Below, piece after piece: positions 25,715 to 33,504 of a stretch of DNA of 36,186 nucleotides (positions are counted from its first letter, which is position 1; the number at the start of each line of letters is the position of its first letter). The translations under genes and the position numbers were made by a program. The stretch lies in NCBI GenBank assembly GCA_022769005.1, contig JALEKK010000008.1, forward strand, positions 1 through 36,186, written 5' to 3'. The stretch is from Lachnospiraceae bacterium. GTDB lineage: Bacteria > Bacillota > Clostridia > Lachnospirales > Lachnospiraceae. The notes beneath the pieces are model-generated. The model did no database searches. It saw only the letters and a list, made by a program, of their open reading frames with translations, and had not been told where the DNA came from.

Positions 25715-26896
25715 ATGTATAAAGCGTTTTTAATTAAATATGCAGAAATCGGGGTAAAGGGCAATAACAAAAGAGTATTTGAAGACGCTCTTGTAAACGA
25801 AGTAAAACGAGCATTAAAAAAAGTTACGGGAGAATTCAAAGTTATAAGGCATGAAGGCAGAATATACGCACAGTGCCTGTCCGATTATGATTATGACGAA
25901 GTAATATCGGCTTTGAAAAAAGTTTTCGGTATTGCCTGGATATGTCCGGTTGTTCAGATTCCTGTCACCGACTTTGACGCAATCGCGGACGCAGTAACGG
26001 AACATATAAATACGGCATATAAACATAAAGACTTTACATTTAAAGTAGAATCAAGAAGAGCAAGAAAAAGCTTCCCTCTTAATTCAATGGAAATAAATAT
26101 TGAACTCGGAGCAAGAGTTCTTGATGCATTTCCCGAATTGAAGGTTGATGTACACAATCCGGACGTTTTAATTCAGGTTGAAATAAGAAATCAGGTAAAT
26201 ATATATTCGGAGAGCATTCCGGGACAGGGTGGACTTCCTCTCGGAACGGCAGGACGCGCGATGCTTCTTTTATCCGGTGGAATAGATTCACCTGTAGCGG
26301 GATATATGATTTCAAAGAGAGGCGTAAACATCTCTGCAACATATTTCCATGCTCCGCCGTATACGAGTGAGAGAGCAAAGCAAAAGGTAATAGACCTTGC
26401 GGAAGAAATATCGGAATATACAGGTCCTGTTACTCTAAACATAGTTAATTTTACGGATATTCAGCTTGAGATATATAAGAAATGTCCGGGTGATGAAATG
26501 ACTATCATCATGAGAAGATATATGTACAGAATTGCCGAGGAATTAGCCAAGAGAGAGGGATGCCTCGGGCTTGTGACAGGAGAGAGCATAGGTCAGGTTG
26601 CAAGTCAGACAATGTATGGATTAAATTGTACAAATGCCGTCTGCACACTTCCCGTATACAGGCCTCTTATTGCATTTGATAAGCAGGGAATAATAGATAT
26701 AGCACAACAAATCGGAACATATGAAACATCAATAGAGCCGTTTGAGGATTGTTGTACCATATTTGTGGCAAAGCATCCTGTTACAAAGCCTAAACTCAAT
26801 GTAATCGAAAATGATGAAAAGAAGCTTGAAGACACAATAGATGAACTTATTAGGCAGGCTATTGATACAACAGAAGTTGTGGTATGCGGTGAGTAA
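25715..26896 (+). CDS. thiI: tRNA 4-thiouridine synthase ThiI
   Basis: 393 residues: an N-terminal ferredoxin-like part (FLIKYAEIGVKGNNKRVFE), THUMP domain to about residue 170, then the PP-loop LLSGGIDSPVAGYM and GESIGQVASQT. There is no rhodanese domain, as in most Gram-positives, so the sulfur relay uses internal cysteines (several lie in LNCTNAVCTLP and FEDCCTIF). It makes s4U8 in tRNA and can serve thiamine synthesis. GAGGTAG precedes the ATG. Last gene of the prmA-rsmE-desulfurase-thiI run, closed by a strong terminator. Confidence 0.95.
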   Translation: MYKAFLIKYAEIGVKGNNKRVFEDALVNEVKRALKKVTGEFKVIRHEGRIYAQCLSDYDYDEVISALKKVFGIAWICPVVQIPVTDFDAIADAVTEHINTAYKHKDFTFKVESRRARKSFPLNSMEINIELGARVLDAFPELKVDVHNPDVLIQVEIRNQVNIYSESIPGQGGLPLGTAGRAMLLLSGGIDSPVAGYMISKRGVNISATYFHAPPYTSERAKQKVIDLAEEISEYTGPVTLNIVNFTDIQLEIYKKCPGDEMTIIMRRYMYRIAEELAKREGCLGLVTGESIGQVASQTMYGLNCTNAVCTLPVYRPLIAFDKQGIIDIAQQIGTYETSIEPFEDCCTIFVAKHPVTKPKLNVIENDEKKLEDTIDELIRQAIDTTEVVVCGE

Positions 26897-26954
26897 TTAC
26901 GGCTTACCGTTTCCGTTTTTAGATGTCATAACAAATTAAAATTATTTGTCAGTA

Positions 26955-26998
26955 AAAAGGCCGGGGAGATGTAAATTACATCTCCCCGGCTTATTTAT
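26955..26998. terminator. Strong bidirectional terminator after thiI
   Basis: A perfect 15-bp stem, GCCGGGGAGATGTAA (26960-26974) with TTACATCTCCCCGGC (26976-26990), has A5 before and TTATTTAT after. It separates thiI from the convergent DUF1304 gene. Confidence 0.92.
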
Positions 26999-27072
26999 CG
27001 AGTAATTTGATACGTTAAAAGGATATAGAGTTATGATTTTGCGTTTGTAATTATTTGTTTCAAATGTTCCCG

Positions 27073-27429
27073 TTAAAAGAAACATGAGATAAGCGTAACA
27101 ATGGCTAATCCGCCCTGAAGTAAAATAATCTTAGGATTGCTTGTAAAGCTTCCGTAAATTGCAACGCCTATAATATAAAGCATTAAAGCAATAACGGCAG
27201 CTTTGCTTGCAAATGCGAATACCGCAACGAAAATTAAGACGGAAAGCAATCCGTTGTATACGCCCTGATTTTTGAAGAGAGTGTTAACGGACTTTCTGCT
27301 TAACTCATCTTTATCCATTCCGAAAACCTTTGATGTTTTTGCCGATTTTGTGGCAATTGTTTCCAAAAAGAAAATATAAATAAATTCTATTGCCACAAGA
27401 ACGGCAACAACCTGTGTAAAAATGCTCAT
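27073..27429 (-). CDS. DUF1304 family membrane protein
   Basis: 118 residues with about four membrane segments (roughly 4-25, 57-76, 77-92, 99-117). The family signature is a first helix with acidic residues (VVAVLVAIEFIYIFFLE) and FKNQGVYNGLL in the centre. Its function is unknown. GGGAG precedes the ATG and a perfect consensus promoter lies upstream. It is divergent from the ferredoxin pair and shares a regulatory region with it. Confidence 0.85.
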   Translation of the reverse strand: MSIFTQVVAVLVAIEFIYIFFLETIATKSAKTSKVFGMDKDELSRKSVNTLFKNQGVYNGLLSVLIFVAVFAFASKAAVIALMLYIIGVAIYGSFTSNPKIILLQGGLAIVTLISCFF

Positions 27430-27476
27430 TTTTTTCTCCCTGTAGTTTACTTAACATTGTTATTTAATTTAATCAA

Positions 27477-27505
27477 ATTATATTGTGCAAAATATAAAAT
27501 GTCAA
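27477..27505 (-). promoter_or_regulatory. Consensus promoter of the DUF1304 gene
   Basis: On the minus strand TTGACA (27505-27500) and TATAAT (27482-27477) are separated by 17 bases. Both hexamers and spacing are perfect, suggesting strong basal expression. Confidence 0.85.
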
Positions 27506-27519
27506 GTTATTTTTTATTC

Positions 27520-27538
27520 TTTGTGACATTATCACAAA
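27520..27538. promoter_or_regulatory. Palindromic operator between DUF1304 and the ferredoxin gene
   Basis: TTTGTGA-CATTA-TCACAAA is a perfect 7+5+7 inverted repeat. It resembles sites of Rex (TTGTGAA-N4-TTCACAA) and of Crp/Fnr proteins (TGTGA-N6-TCACA), but its spacer is one base shorter. It overlaps the -35 position of the likely ferredoxin promoter, whose -10 is TATACT at 27558-27563. A second inverted repeat, TACTGG/CCAGTA, is at 27560-27586. Confidence 0.6.
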
Positions 27539-27605
27539 TTAATAAATTCGGATTATGTATACTGGAAAAGTACATGTGTACCAGTAAAAAAAACGGAGAG
27601 TAATA

Positions 27606-27827
27606 ATGAAGAAGAGAAAGAAAGCTTTTGTGGACAGTTGTTACTGTGTGGCATGCGGTTGTTGTGAAAAGGAATGTCCCATAGGTGCGATCAATGTCCA
27701 TAAGGGAATTTCGGCAACAGTAAATTTTGAAACATGTGTCGGATGCGGTAAGTGTTCAAAAGAATGTCCGGCATGTGTTATTGAAATCAGGGAGGTTAAC
27801 GGTGAAAAAGAAAAAACATTGGTATGA
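27606..27827 (+). CDS. 2[4Fe-4S] ferredoxin
   Basis: 73 residues with two complete clusters: C14-x2-C17-x2-C20-x3-C24-P and C44-x2-C47-x2-C50-x3-C54-P. Extra cysteines are C12, C19 and C57. It is a low-potential electron carrier in the cytoplasm. ACGGAGAG precedes the ATG. It overlaps the next gene by 26 bases, so the two are coupled, and it is probably the electron donor or acceptor of that membrane protein. Confidence 0.93.
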   Translation: MKKRKKAFVDSCYCVACGCCEKECPIGAINVHKGISATVNFETCVGCGKCSKECPACVIEIREVNGEKEKTLV

Positions 27828-28458
27828 TTATTTGTGGATAATGTCTTTGGCATACCTGGTGCTTGGATTTTTCAATATTTTATTTGCATGGGCTGGTTTG
27901 CTGTGCTTCTTTATTCCCATGCTGATGTCCATGTTCAAAGGATCAAAAACATATTGCAACAAGTATTGCGGAAGAGGACAGCTATTCGGTATTTTAGGCG
28001 GAAAACTGGGATTATCCGGCAACAGAAACATATTTAAGTGGATGAGAAGCAAGTGGTTCAGATACGGATTTCTCGCGTTTTTCTTTGCAATGTTTTTTCT
28101 TATGATTTGGAACACCTGGCTTGTATTCTCCGGCGCAAATGAATTAAAACAGGCTGTTCAATTACTTTGGACGTTTAAATTACCGTGGAATTGGGCTTAT
28201 CACGGAACGATCATTCACGACGGAGTAGCGCAATTTTCATTCGGATTCTACAGCATAATGCTTACATCGACCGTATTGGGGCTTGTAACCATGCTGCTGT
28301 TTAAGGCGAGAAGCTGGTGTGTATACTGTCCGATGGGGACTATGACACAATTAATATGCAAAGTAAAAATAAATAGAATAAAATACAAAACTCGCAAAGT
28401 CTTGCATTCCATTCAATTTTTGACATGGATGCGGACTTTGCGAGTTTTTAATAAATGA
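27802..28458 (+). CDS. NapH/CcoG-like membrane iron-sulfur protein
   Basis: 218 residues from GTG at 27802, which follows GGAGG by six bases; earlier in-frame starts run deep into the ferredoxin gene. About four hydrophobic segments lie near 12-28, 29-45, 88-107 and 148-167. Cysteine pairs stand after the second and fourth: C52/C56 in TYCNKYCGRGQLF and C173/C176 in WCVYCPMGTMTQ. This is the polyferredoxin-membrane arrangement of NapH, NosR and RdxA, which pass electrons across or along the membrane. The C-terminal ferredoxin domain of NapH is missing; the separate ferredoxin upstream may replace it. The last ~22 codons lie inside a terminator hairpin. Confidence 0.75.
   Translation: MKKKKHWYDYLWIMSLAYLVLGFFNILFAWAGLLCFFIPMLMSMFKGSKTYCNKYCGRGQLFGILGGKLGLSGNRNIFKWMRSKWFRYGFLAFFFAMFFLMIWNTWLVFSGANELKQAVQLLWTFKLPWNWAYHGTIIHDGVAQFSFGFYSIMLTSTVLGLVTMLLFKARSWCVYCPMGTMTQLICKVKINRIKYKTRKVLHSIQFLTWMRTLRVFNK
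28387..28450. terminator. Bidirectional terminator inside the 3' end of the membrane protein gene
   Basis: AAAACTCGCAAAGTC (28387-28401) pairs perfectly with GACTTTGCGAGTTTT (28434-28448). An inner GCAT-CCA/TGG-ATGC stem is at 28404-28432. Both flanks are A/T runs. The stop codon of the plus-strand gene is at 28456-28458, after the hairpin. Confidence 0.85.
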
Positions 28459-28501
28459 GAATTATATGTAACAGATTAATATTTGCTTTGTATACGGCAT
28501 A

Positions 28502-29017
28502 TTAAATATAATTTACGGCAATTCTGCCTTCGGGTATTTCTCTGTCTTCATATATTTCGTTTGAGATACCGAGAGAAATTCCCGCAGCGGGAATAAAACC
28601 GTCAGGTATATTGAGAGCCTTTATAAGTTCCGGATTATGAGATACGGCAATGGTGCAACCCCAGATATAACATGCGCCGACGCCCATGTTAACGGCTTCC
28701 AAAAGCATATTATGGGCAACAATTGCGGCATTTGAGTGATTAGGATTGTCATCGGCCTTTACGGAAACGATAATAAGTTCCGGAGCGTTATAAAGCAGGC
28801 TTCTGTCGGTATGGAAAAGTTCCTGCGAAAACTTTTCTATTTTTTCGAGCATATCTTTATTCTTTATTACTGTGATGTGAACGGCATCATATTCACCCAT
28901 TGAAGCGGGAGAAGATTCTGCCGCTGCCAAAATCTTTTTTTCTTCCTCTTCGGAAACTAATTCTCCCGTATATGAACGGATACATCTTCTCTTTTTTAAT
29001 ACTTCATTGAATTCCAT
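28502..29017 (-). CDS. Nitroreductase family protein (FMN-dependent oxidoreductase)
   Basis: 171 residues. The FMN phosphate site is RRCIRSYTGELV near the N-terminus. ILAAAESSPASMGEYD and MLLEAVNMGVGACYIWGC, with the glycine-rich FMN loop, are family marks. The enzyme probably uses NAD(P)H to reduce flavin-accessible substrates as a dimer. AAGGAGG stands eight bases before the ATG. A second member of the family is encoded divergently at 29201, only distantly similar in sequence, so not a recent tandem copy. Confidence 0.88.
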   Translation of the reverse strand: MEFNEVLKKRRCIRSYTGELVSEEEEKKILAAAESSPASMGEYDAVHITVIKNKDMLEKIEKFSQELFHTDRSLLYNAPELIIVSVKADDNPNHSNAAIVAHNMLLEAVNMGVGACYIWGCTIAVSHNPELIKALNIPDGFIPAAGISLGISNEIYEDREIPEGRIAVNYI

Positions 29018-29047
29018 GTTCGGAACCTCCTTAAAAATAATGAAATA

Positions 29048-29076
29048 AGAATAGTCTTATTATTAAAATACTTCAA
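29048..29076 (-). promoter_or_regulatory. Promoter of the minus-strand nitroreductase
   Basis: On the minus strand TTGAAG (29076-29071) and TATTCT (29053-29048) are 17 bases apart, giving a leader of about 25 bases. Confidence 0.5.
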
Positions 29077-29200
29077 GTTAAATCGAATAAAAATTTTTCA
29101 CAGTACTAATTTGCACAAGCAGTTTGATTCTTTGATTTTACCTAAAAAATGTATATCATAATAGAGTAAAATTAATTATTTGATAATCAGAGGTATAAAA

Positions 29201-29716
29201 ATGGATTTTTTGGAATTGGCAAAAGCCAGATATTCGGTTCGTGATTTTAAGGACAGGCAGATTGAGGAGGAAAAACTTGAGAAAATACTTGAAGCGGCAT
29301 ATATTGCACCTACGGCAAAAAATCAGCAGTCGCCGAGGATATATGTTATTCAAAGTGAAGCAGGTCTTAAAAAAATCAGAGAATTAAGCAGATGTGCATA
29401 TAATGCTCCCACGGTAATGCTTATAGGATATGAAGAGTCTGAGCAATATTTTAACGAAATGGAAGAAACAGTATCATCAGGAGAACAGGATGCAAGTATT
29501 ATAGCAACTCATATGATGCTTGAAGCCGCATCTCTGGGATTAGGTTCCGTATGGGTAGATGTATTTCCTAATACAAAGACGGCGGAAGTGTTTGGGCTTC
29601 CGAAAACCGTAAGACTTGTTTGTATAATGCCTATGGGTTACCCTTCGGATGACTCAAAACCTTCGGAAAGGCATACGGAATTCAGACCCATGGATGAAAT
29701 GATAAAAAGGATGTAA
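29201..29716 (+). CDS. Nitroreductase family protein
   Basis: 171 residues from the ATG at 29201 (AGAGG upstream; an in-frame TTG at 29180 has no ribosome binding site). It begins MDFLELAKARYSVRDFKDRQ, the RxSxRxF FMN-binding motif of the family. ILEAAYIAPTAKNQQSPRIY and MMLEAASLGLGSVWVDVF follow. The C-terminal LVCIMPMGYPSDDSKPSERH is typical of the subgroup with nitroreductase/dihydropteridine reductase names in clostridia. Substrate unknown. Confidence 0.9.
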   Translation: MDFLELAKARYSVRDFKDRQIEEEKLEKILEAAYIAPTAKNQQSPRIYVIQSEAGLKKIRELSRCAYNAPTVMLIGYEESEQYFNEMEETVSSGEQDASIIATHMMLEAASLGLGSVWVDVFPNTKTAEVFGLPKTVRLVCIMPMGYPSDDSKPSERHTEFRPMDEMIKRM

Positions 29717-29885
29717 ATATATCGGTTTATTTGTGCTGTCCGGCGTTGTACCTGTATATCAGCTTTTAACGAAAAAATATAATTAACCGTATATCCGATA
29801 CGAAAGTGATATAATTACAATAATCACAGTGTTATTATAACGAGAGAGCTTAAGATTATTAAATATTTTTAAGAAAGGAGCATTT

Positions 29886-31853
29886 ATGGATAATAAATTT
29901 ACAATAGGCGATGCGGTTTCGATTTCAGGGCATAACGAATTAAAATACGGTCATATTTTAAAAAATCCCGATAAAGGTTTTATTACGGTTGAAGCGTTCA
30001 ACGATTATGGCACAGGCATAAAAACAAAAATTAAATGTAAGCGCGATGAATTGACATTAATTCCGCCGGTACATTTGTCAGGCGAAGACTTAAAACATTT
30101 AATCAGATACGAAGTAAGCTTCAGCGACCTTATAAAGAGTGAGACGCCGTTTTTGAATTATGTATTGGACGGAGATTACAATACAACCTTAGAAGATTTA
30201 AAGACTGCCGTTATCAATCTCAGAGAGAAAAATGCAAACTTTGAGGATTACAGCCATGATTGGTTTGAAAATATTTATTATGACAAGTCGTTAACCGATG
30301 CGCTTCATATTCCGCCTTATGAATACAATGACGACGGCTTCGGAAAGTACAGGAAAGAAATACTTCCCGTAAGAGAAGATATTGTTAAACGTGATGTATT
30401 TGAAATGATCGGAGAATTCACGGAAGATTATGAGATGCTCTGTGATGATAATTTTCAAAAGAAGTTTCCGTTTGATGAGATATTAAGAAAAATAACATAT
30501 TTTACGGAGGATAAGGATAAGCCGTTAAACGAAAAACGTTTCACAGAAGGCGATATGCGTAAATTTATTTCATTTTATAAAGAAAATGAATTTAAAAATC
30601 TTGATGATGAACATAAGGCGTTTTACAGAAAAACAGTTGATGAATTATGTTTGAAGAATGATGAAACGGCTTTAAGAATAAAGGCATACTCTTGTTACGG
30701 CGGAAATGATATTTATCCGTGCAATTGGAACATTTCAAAGGATTGTCTTGTTAAGCTGTTCAATAAAACAGGAGACGAATTTGCGGCCAACAGCCTGGGG
30801 TATATTTATTATTACGGAAGATGCAACGGCGGAAAGCCTCAATATGAAGAAGCGTATAAGTACTTTTCATACGGGGCGTTTAACGGTATATATGAATCCA
30901 AGTACAAAATCGGAGATATGTTTGCCAAAGGATACGGCGTTCCGAAGATGCCTGAAGCGGCATTCAGGCTTTATTATGAAGTATATATCGACAATTTAAA
31001 ATATTTCTCTCAAGGGGACTTTATGTGTAAATTTGCGGATGCTGCACTTCGCCTCGGAAAGGGATGTGAGTCGGGTATTACTCCGTATTATATGGAAAGT
31101 GATTACTTTTACTGTCTTCAGGCTGATTATGCAATCAGAAAGAGATTGAATTTTGATTGTTTCGGAGACGGGGCGGTATATGACGGTATTCAAAAGGCGT
31201 TAAATGAATCAAAAGAGAATTTTCACAAATTCTCAAAGCCTCAAAAGGCGGTTCGATACACAGATTGGAAGGTTTTGTGCACACCGGTGAGTACTTACGG
31301 AAGAAGCGCCAAGGCCGTTATAAAAAAACTTACGAACGGAAATGTGCAGATTACGATTTCCGCAACTAAAAGCGATTACGAATTTGATGCAAGGAAAAAT
31401 ATGATTCTCTTTACCGTTCCCGAGGCAGATTATTGCAATTTGCTGAAAAAAATAACATTTAAAATGGTAAATGTTAAAAAGTGTGAAATATTAAACGGCA
31501 AAGCTTCGTTTATATATGATAACGTTGATTGGGATTACAAAAAAGGACAGCATGTATTTAAATGCAACGGAGAAGAGGTTGCCCGCATTACAGCTGATAA
31601 CCTGATATGGAAGGCTCCGAAAGAAGATACGAAAAAGACCGTAAAACTAAGATTTGCAGGAGTGCAGTTTACAAAAAACGGTAAAGAATACGACTACTTA
31701 TGTGATGACAAATCAATAAGAGAAGGTGATACGGTAATCGTAGAAGGCATTGACGGAGAAACCAAAGTAAAGGTGTGCAAAATCTTTGAGCGTGAAGAGA
31801 TAAAAAGTGAAATACCGGAGTCATTTTATAAAAGTGTAATCAGAAAATGTTGA
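29886..31853 (+). CDS. Sel1-repeat (TPR-like) multidomain protein of unknown function
   Basis: 655 residues, no signal or membrane segment. Residues 1-65 form a small beta-rich unit (KFTIGDAVSISGHNELKYGHI). Residues 65-290 are mainly helical and charged. Two Sel1-like repeats lie near 300-370: FAANSLGYIYYYGRC..., then YESKYKIGDMFAKGYGVPKM. The last 190 residues are beta-rich; the end (FAGVQFTKNGKEYDYLCDD followed by GDTVIVEG) looks like a small barrel domain that I have seen only in uncharacterised proteins. Sel1 repeats bind protein partners, so a scaffold role is plausible. AAAGGAG precedes the ATG. It is transcribed alone. Confidence 0.65.
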   Translation: MDNKFTIGDAVSISGHNELKYGHILKNPDKGFITVEAFNDYGTGIKTKIKCKRDELTLIPPVHLSGEDLKHLIRYEVSFSDLIKSETPFLNYVLDGDYNTTLEDLKTAVINLREKNANFEDYSHDWFENIYYDKSLTDALHIPPYEYNDDGFGKYRKEILPVREDIVKRDVFEMIGEFTEDYEMLCDDNFQKKFPFDEILRKITYFTEDKDKPLNEKRFTEGDMRKFISFYKENEFKNLDDEHKAFYRKTVDELCLKNDETALRIKAYSCYGGNDIYPCNWNISKDCLVKLFNKTGDEFAANSLGYIYYYGRCNGGKPQYEEAYKYFSYGAFNGIYESKYKIGDMFAKGYGVPKMPEAAFRLYYEVYIDNLKYFSQGDFMCKFADAALRLGKGCESGITPYYMESDYFYCLQADYAIRKRLNFDCFGDGAVYDGIQKALNESKENFHKFSKPQKAVRYTDWKVLCTPVSTYGRSAKAVIKKLTNGNVQITISATKSDYEFDARKNMILFTVPEADYCNLLKKITFKMVNVKKCEILNGKASFIYDNVDWDYKKGQHVFKCNGEEVARITADNLIWKAPKEDTKKTVKLRFAGVQFTKNGKEYDYLCDDKSIREGDTVIVEGIDGETKVKVCKIFEREEIKSEIPESFYKSVIRKC

Positions 31854-31905
31854 TTTCAGCAGATTAATATTATGATAGAATGACATACGGAAATCGGAGA
31901 CGAAA

Positions 31906-32532
31906 ATGAAAATATATAATTACGGAAATCCAGATGCATCTTTTGTTTTAATACAGCCTGTAGACGATCACGATATTTCCCTTTTGGAAAATGAGATAGA
32001 TGAAATAAAGAAGCTGACGGGAAAAGACTTTTATTTTATGGCTTTTAAACAAGAAAATTGGAACAAAGATTTATCTCCATGGTCCGCACCTGCCGTATTC
32101 GGCAATGAAGACTTCGGCGAGGGGGCAAACAATACTCTGAATGATATTCTTAAATTATGCGTTGATATGAATAAAACGTACTTTTTAGGCGGATATTCTC
32201 TGGCGGGACTGTTTGCTCTTTGGGCGTCGTTTCAAACAGATGTATTTACGGGGATTGCGGCTGCATCGCCGTCAGTGTGGTTCCCCGGATTTATTGAATA
32301 TATGAAAAATCATAAAACAAACGCGAAATCGGTATATTTAAGCCTGGGAGACAGGGAAGAAAAAACTAAGAATGCGGTTATGGCTACCGTGGGAAAGTGT
32401 ATTTATGAGGCAAATGAGATTTTAATAAATCAGGGATCGGATGTTATATTTGAATGGAACAGCGGAAATCATTTTAAGGATTCGGACATCAGGACGGCAA
32501 AAGCATTCGCCGATCTTTTAAACAGAAGTTAA
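31906..32532 (+). CDS. Alpha/beta hydrolase (esterase-like)
   Basis: 208 residues with a likely triad: S98 in the nucleophile elbow GGYSLAGLFALW, D149 in LSLGDREEKTKN and H189 in SGNHFKDSD. AASPSVWFPGF resembles the esterase D/IroE group (PF00756-like). No signal peptide, so cytoplasmic. CGGAGA stands before the ATG. The natural ester is unknown. Confidence 0.8.
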   Translation: MKIYNYGNPDASFVLIQPVDDHDISLLENEIDEIKKLTGKDFYFMAFKQENWNKDLSPWSAPAVFGNEDFGEGANNTLNDILKLCVDMNKTYFLGGYSLAGLFALWASFQTDVFTGIAAASPSVWFPGFIEYMKNHKTNAKSVYLSLGDREEKTKNAVMATVGKCIYEANEILINQGSDVIFEWNSGNHFKDSDIRTAKAFADLLNRS

Positions 32533-32616
32533 ACACATTTTCGGCTTCTGATTCTGAAATTTAATGCATTTATGGGGGATTTAGTATATAATACAACTCC
32601 GACATATATTACCGTG

Positions 32617-32629
32617 ATTCGTGACGAAT
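32617..32629. promoter_or_regulatory. Short perfect palindrome ahead of the XRE regulator
   Basis: ATTCG-TGA-CGAAT lies between a good -10 hexamer (TATAAT, 32587-32592, with no clear -35) and the ribosome binding site of the XRE gene. It may be the regulator's own operator. Confidence 0.35.
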
Positions 32630-32648
32630 ATATTTACGGAGGTGCCGA

Positions 32649-32945
32649 ATGAAACCAATGTATTTATCAATCAGACAGAAGGAAACCGGAAACAATATAC
32701 GGAAATTACTTTCCGAAAACGGTTATACCGTAAAGGATGTACAGAATGCCATGGGATTTGAAAATCCTCAGGCTGTCTATAAATGGATTTCCGGAAAATC
32801 GTTACCAAGCTTGGATAATATTGTTATCTTAAGCAGATTGCTTCATACAAGCATAGAAGATATCCTCGTCATTGACGGGGATATTGTTTATTTACGGAAA
32901 TTTTTAAACCACAGGTTCAATGACAAAGTGTTATATTGTTGTTAA
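32649..32945 (+). CDS. XRE-family helix-turn-helix regulator
   Basis: 98 residues. The HTH spans about 12-68: ETGNNIRKLLSENGYTVKDV, then QNAMGFENPQAVYKWISGKS with recognition helix QAVYKWISGKSLPS, and LDNIVILSRLLHTSIEDIL, the classic XRE end. The short tail after it shows no ligand domain. CGGAGGTG precedes the ATG. It may regulate itself or the next gene. Confidence 0.85.
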   Translation: MKPMYLSIRQKETGNNIRKLLSENGYTVKDVQNAMGFENPQAVYKWISGKSLPSLDNIVILSRLLHTSIEDILVIDGDIVYLRKFLNHRFNDKVLYCC

Positions 32946-32991
32946 ACTTATACCATATTGACAGAGAACATTTGATACGGGGGTGGAAAAA

Positions 32992-33504
32992 GTGCAGAAA
33001 ATGACATCGGCATATGCGAATAAAATGCTTAGAAATTTGGAAGAAGAGAAGTCTTATTGGCTTAATAAAGAAGCTGTTTCCGGCACTTATGTTGCATCAA
33101 CGGACGAAGAACCGGTTATTCCGGAATATGACTATTCAACCGTTGCATCAATTATTGAAGAAATTGACGAAAAAACAGCCATAATAAAACATGCTCTCAA
33201 TTTAACAAATGCTACGGCAAAAGTTAAAGTCGGGGATTCCGAAATGAGTGTTGACACTATTCTCATAAAAACGGCACAGCTCAATAAAAGAAAAAGCATA
33301 TTGGATCATATGCGTAAGCAGCTTCCGAAAAGCAGAGAAGAAAATTCTTATATGTCAAAAAACGCGGTTCCGGAATACAGATACATCAACTATGATTTGG
33401 AATTAATCAGGAACGAGTATGAGCGTGTTTCAAAGCTTATTATTGATATGCAGACAGCACTTGATAAATACAATCAGACAGTTGAGTTTGACGTGGATAT
33501 TTAA
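32992..33504 (+). CDS. DIP1984-like helical protein of unknown function
   Basis: 170 residues from GTG at 32992 (GGGGG nine bases upstream; GTG 32983 and ATG 33001 are the alternatives). Long helices with heptad-like spacing flank a short central turn: SIIEEIDEKTAIIKHALNLT, NATAKVKVGDSEMSVDTIL, then LELIRNEYERVSKLIIDMQT. The E-D...I..LN.TN......G....D.L pattern recalls the DIP1984/septicolysin-like family, from memory only. It lies 46 bases after the XRE gene and may be under its control. Confidence 0.45.
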   Translation: MQKMTSAYANKMLRNLEEEKSYWLNKEAVSGTYVASTDEEPVIPEYDYSTVASIIEEIDEKTAIIKHALNLTNATAKVKVGDSEMSVDTILIKTAQLNKRKSILDHMRKQLPKSREENSYMSKNAVPEYRYINYDLELIRNEYERVSKLIIDMQTALDKYNQTVEFDVDI

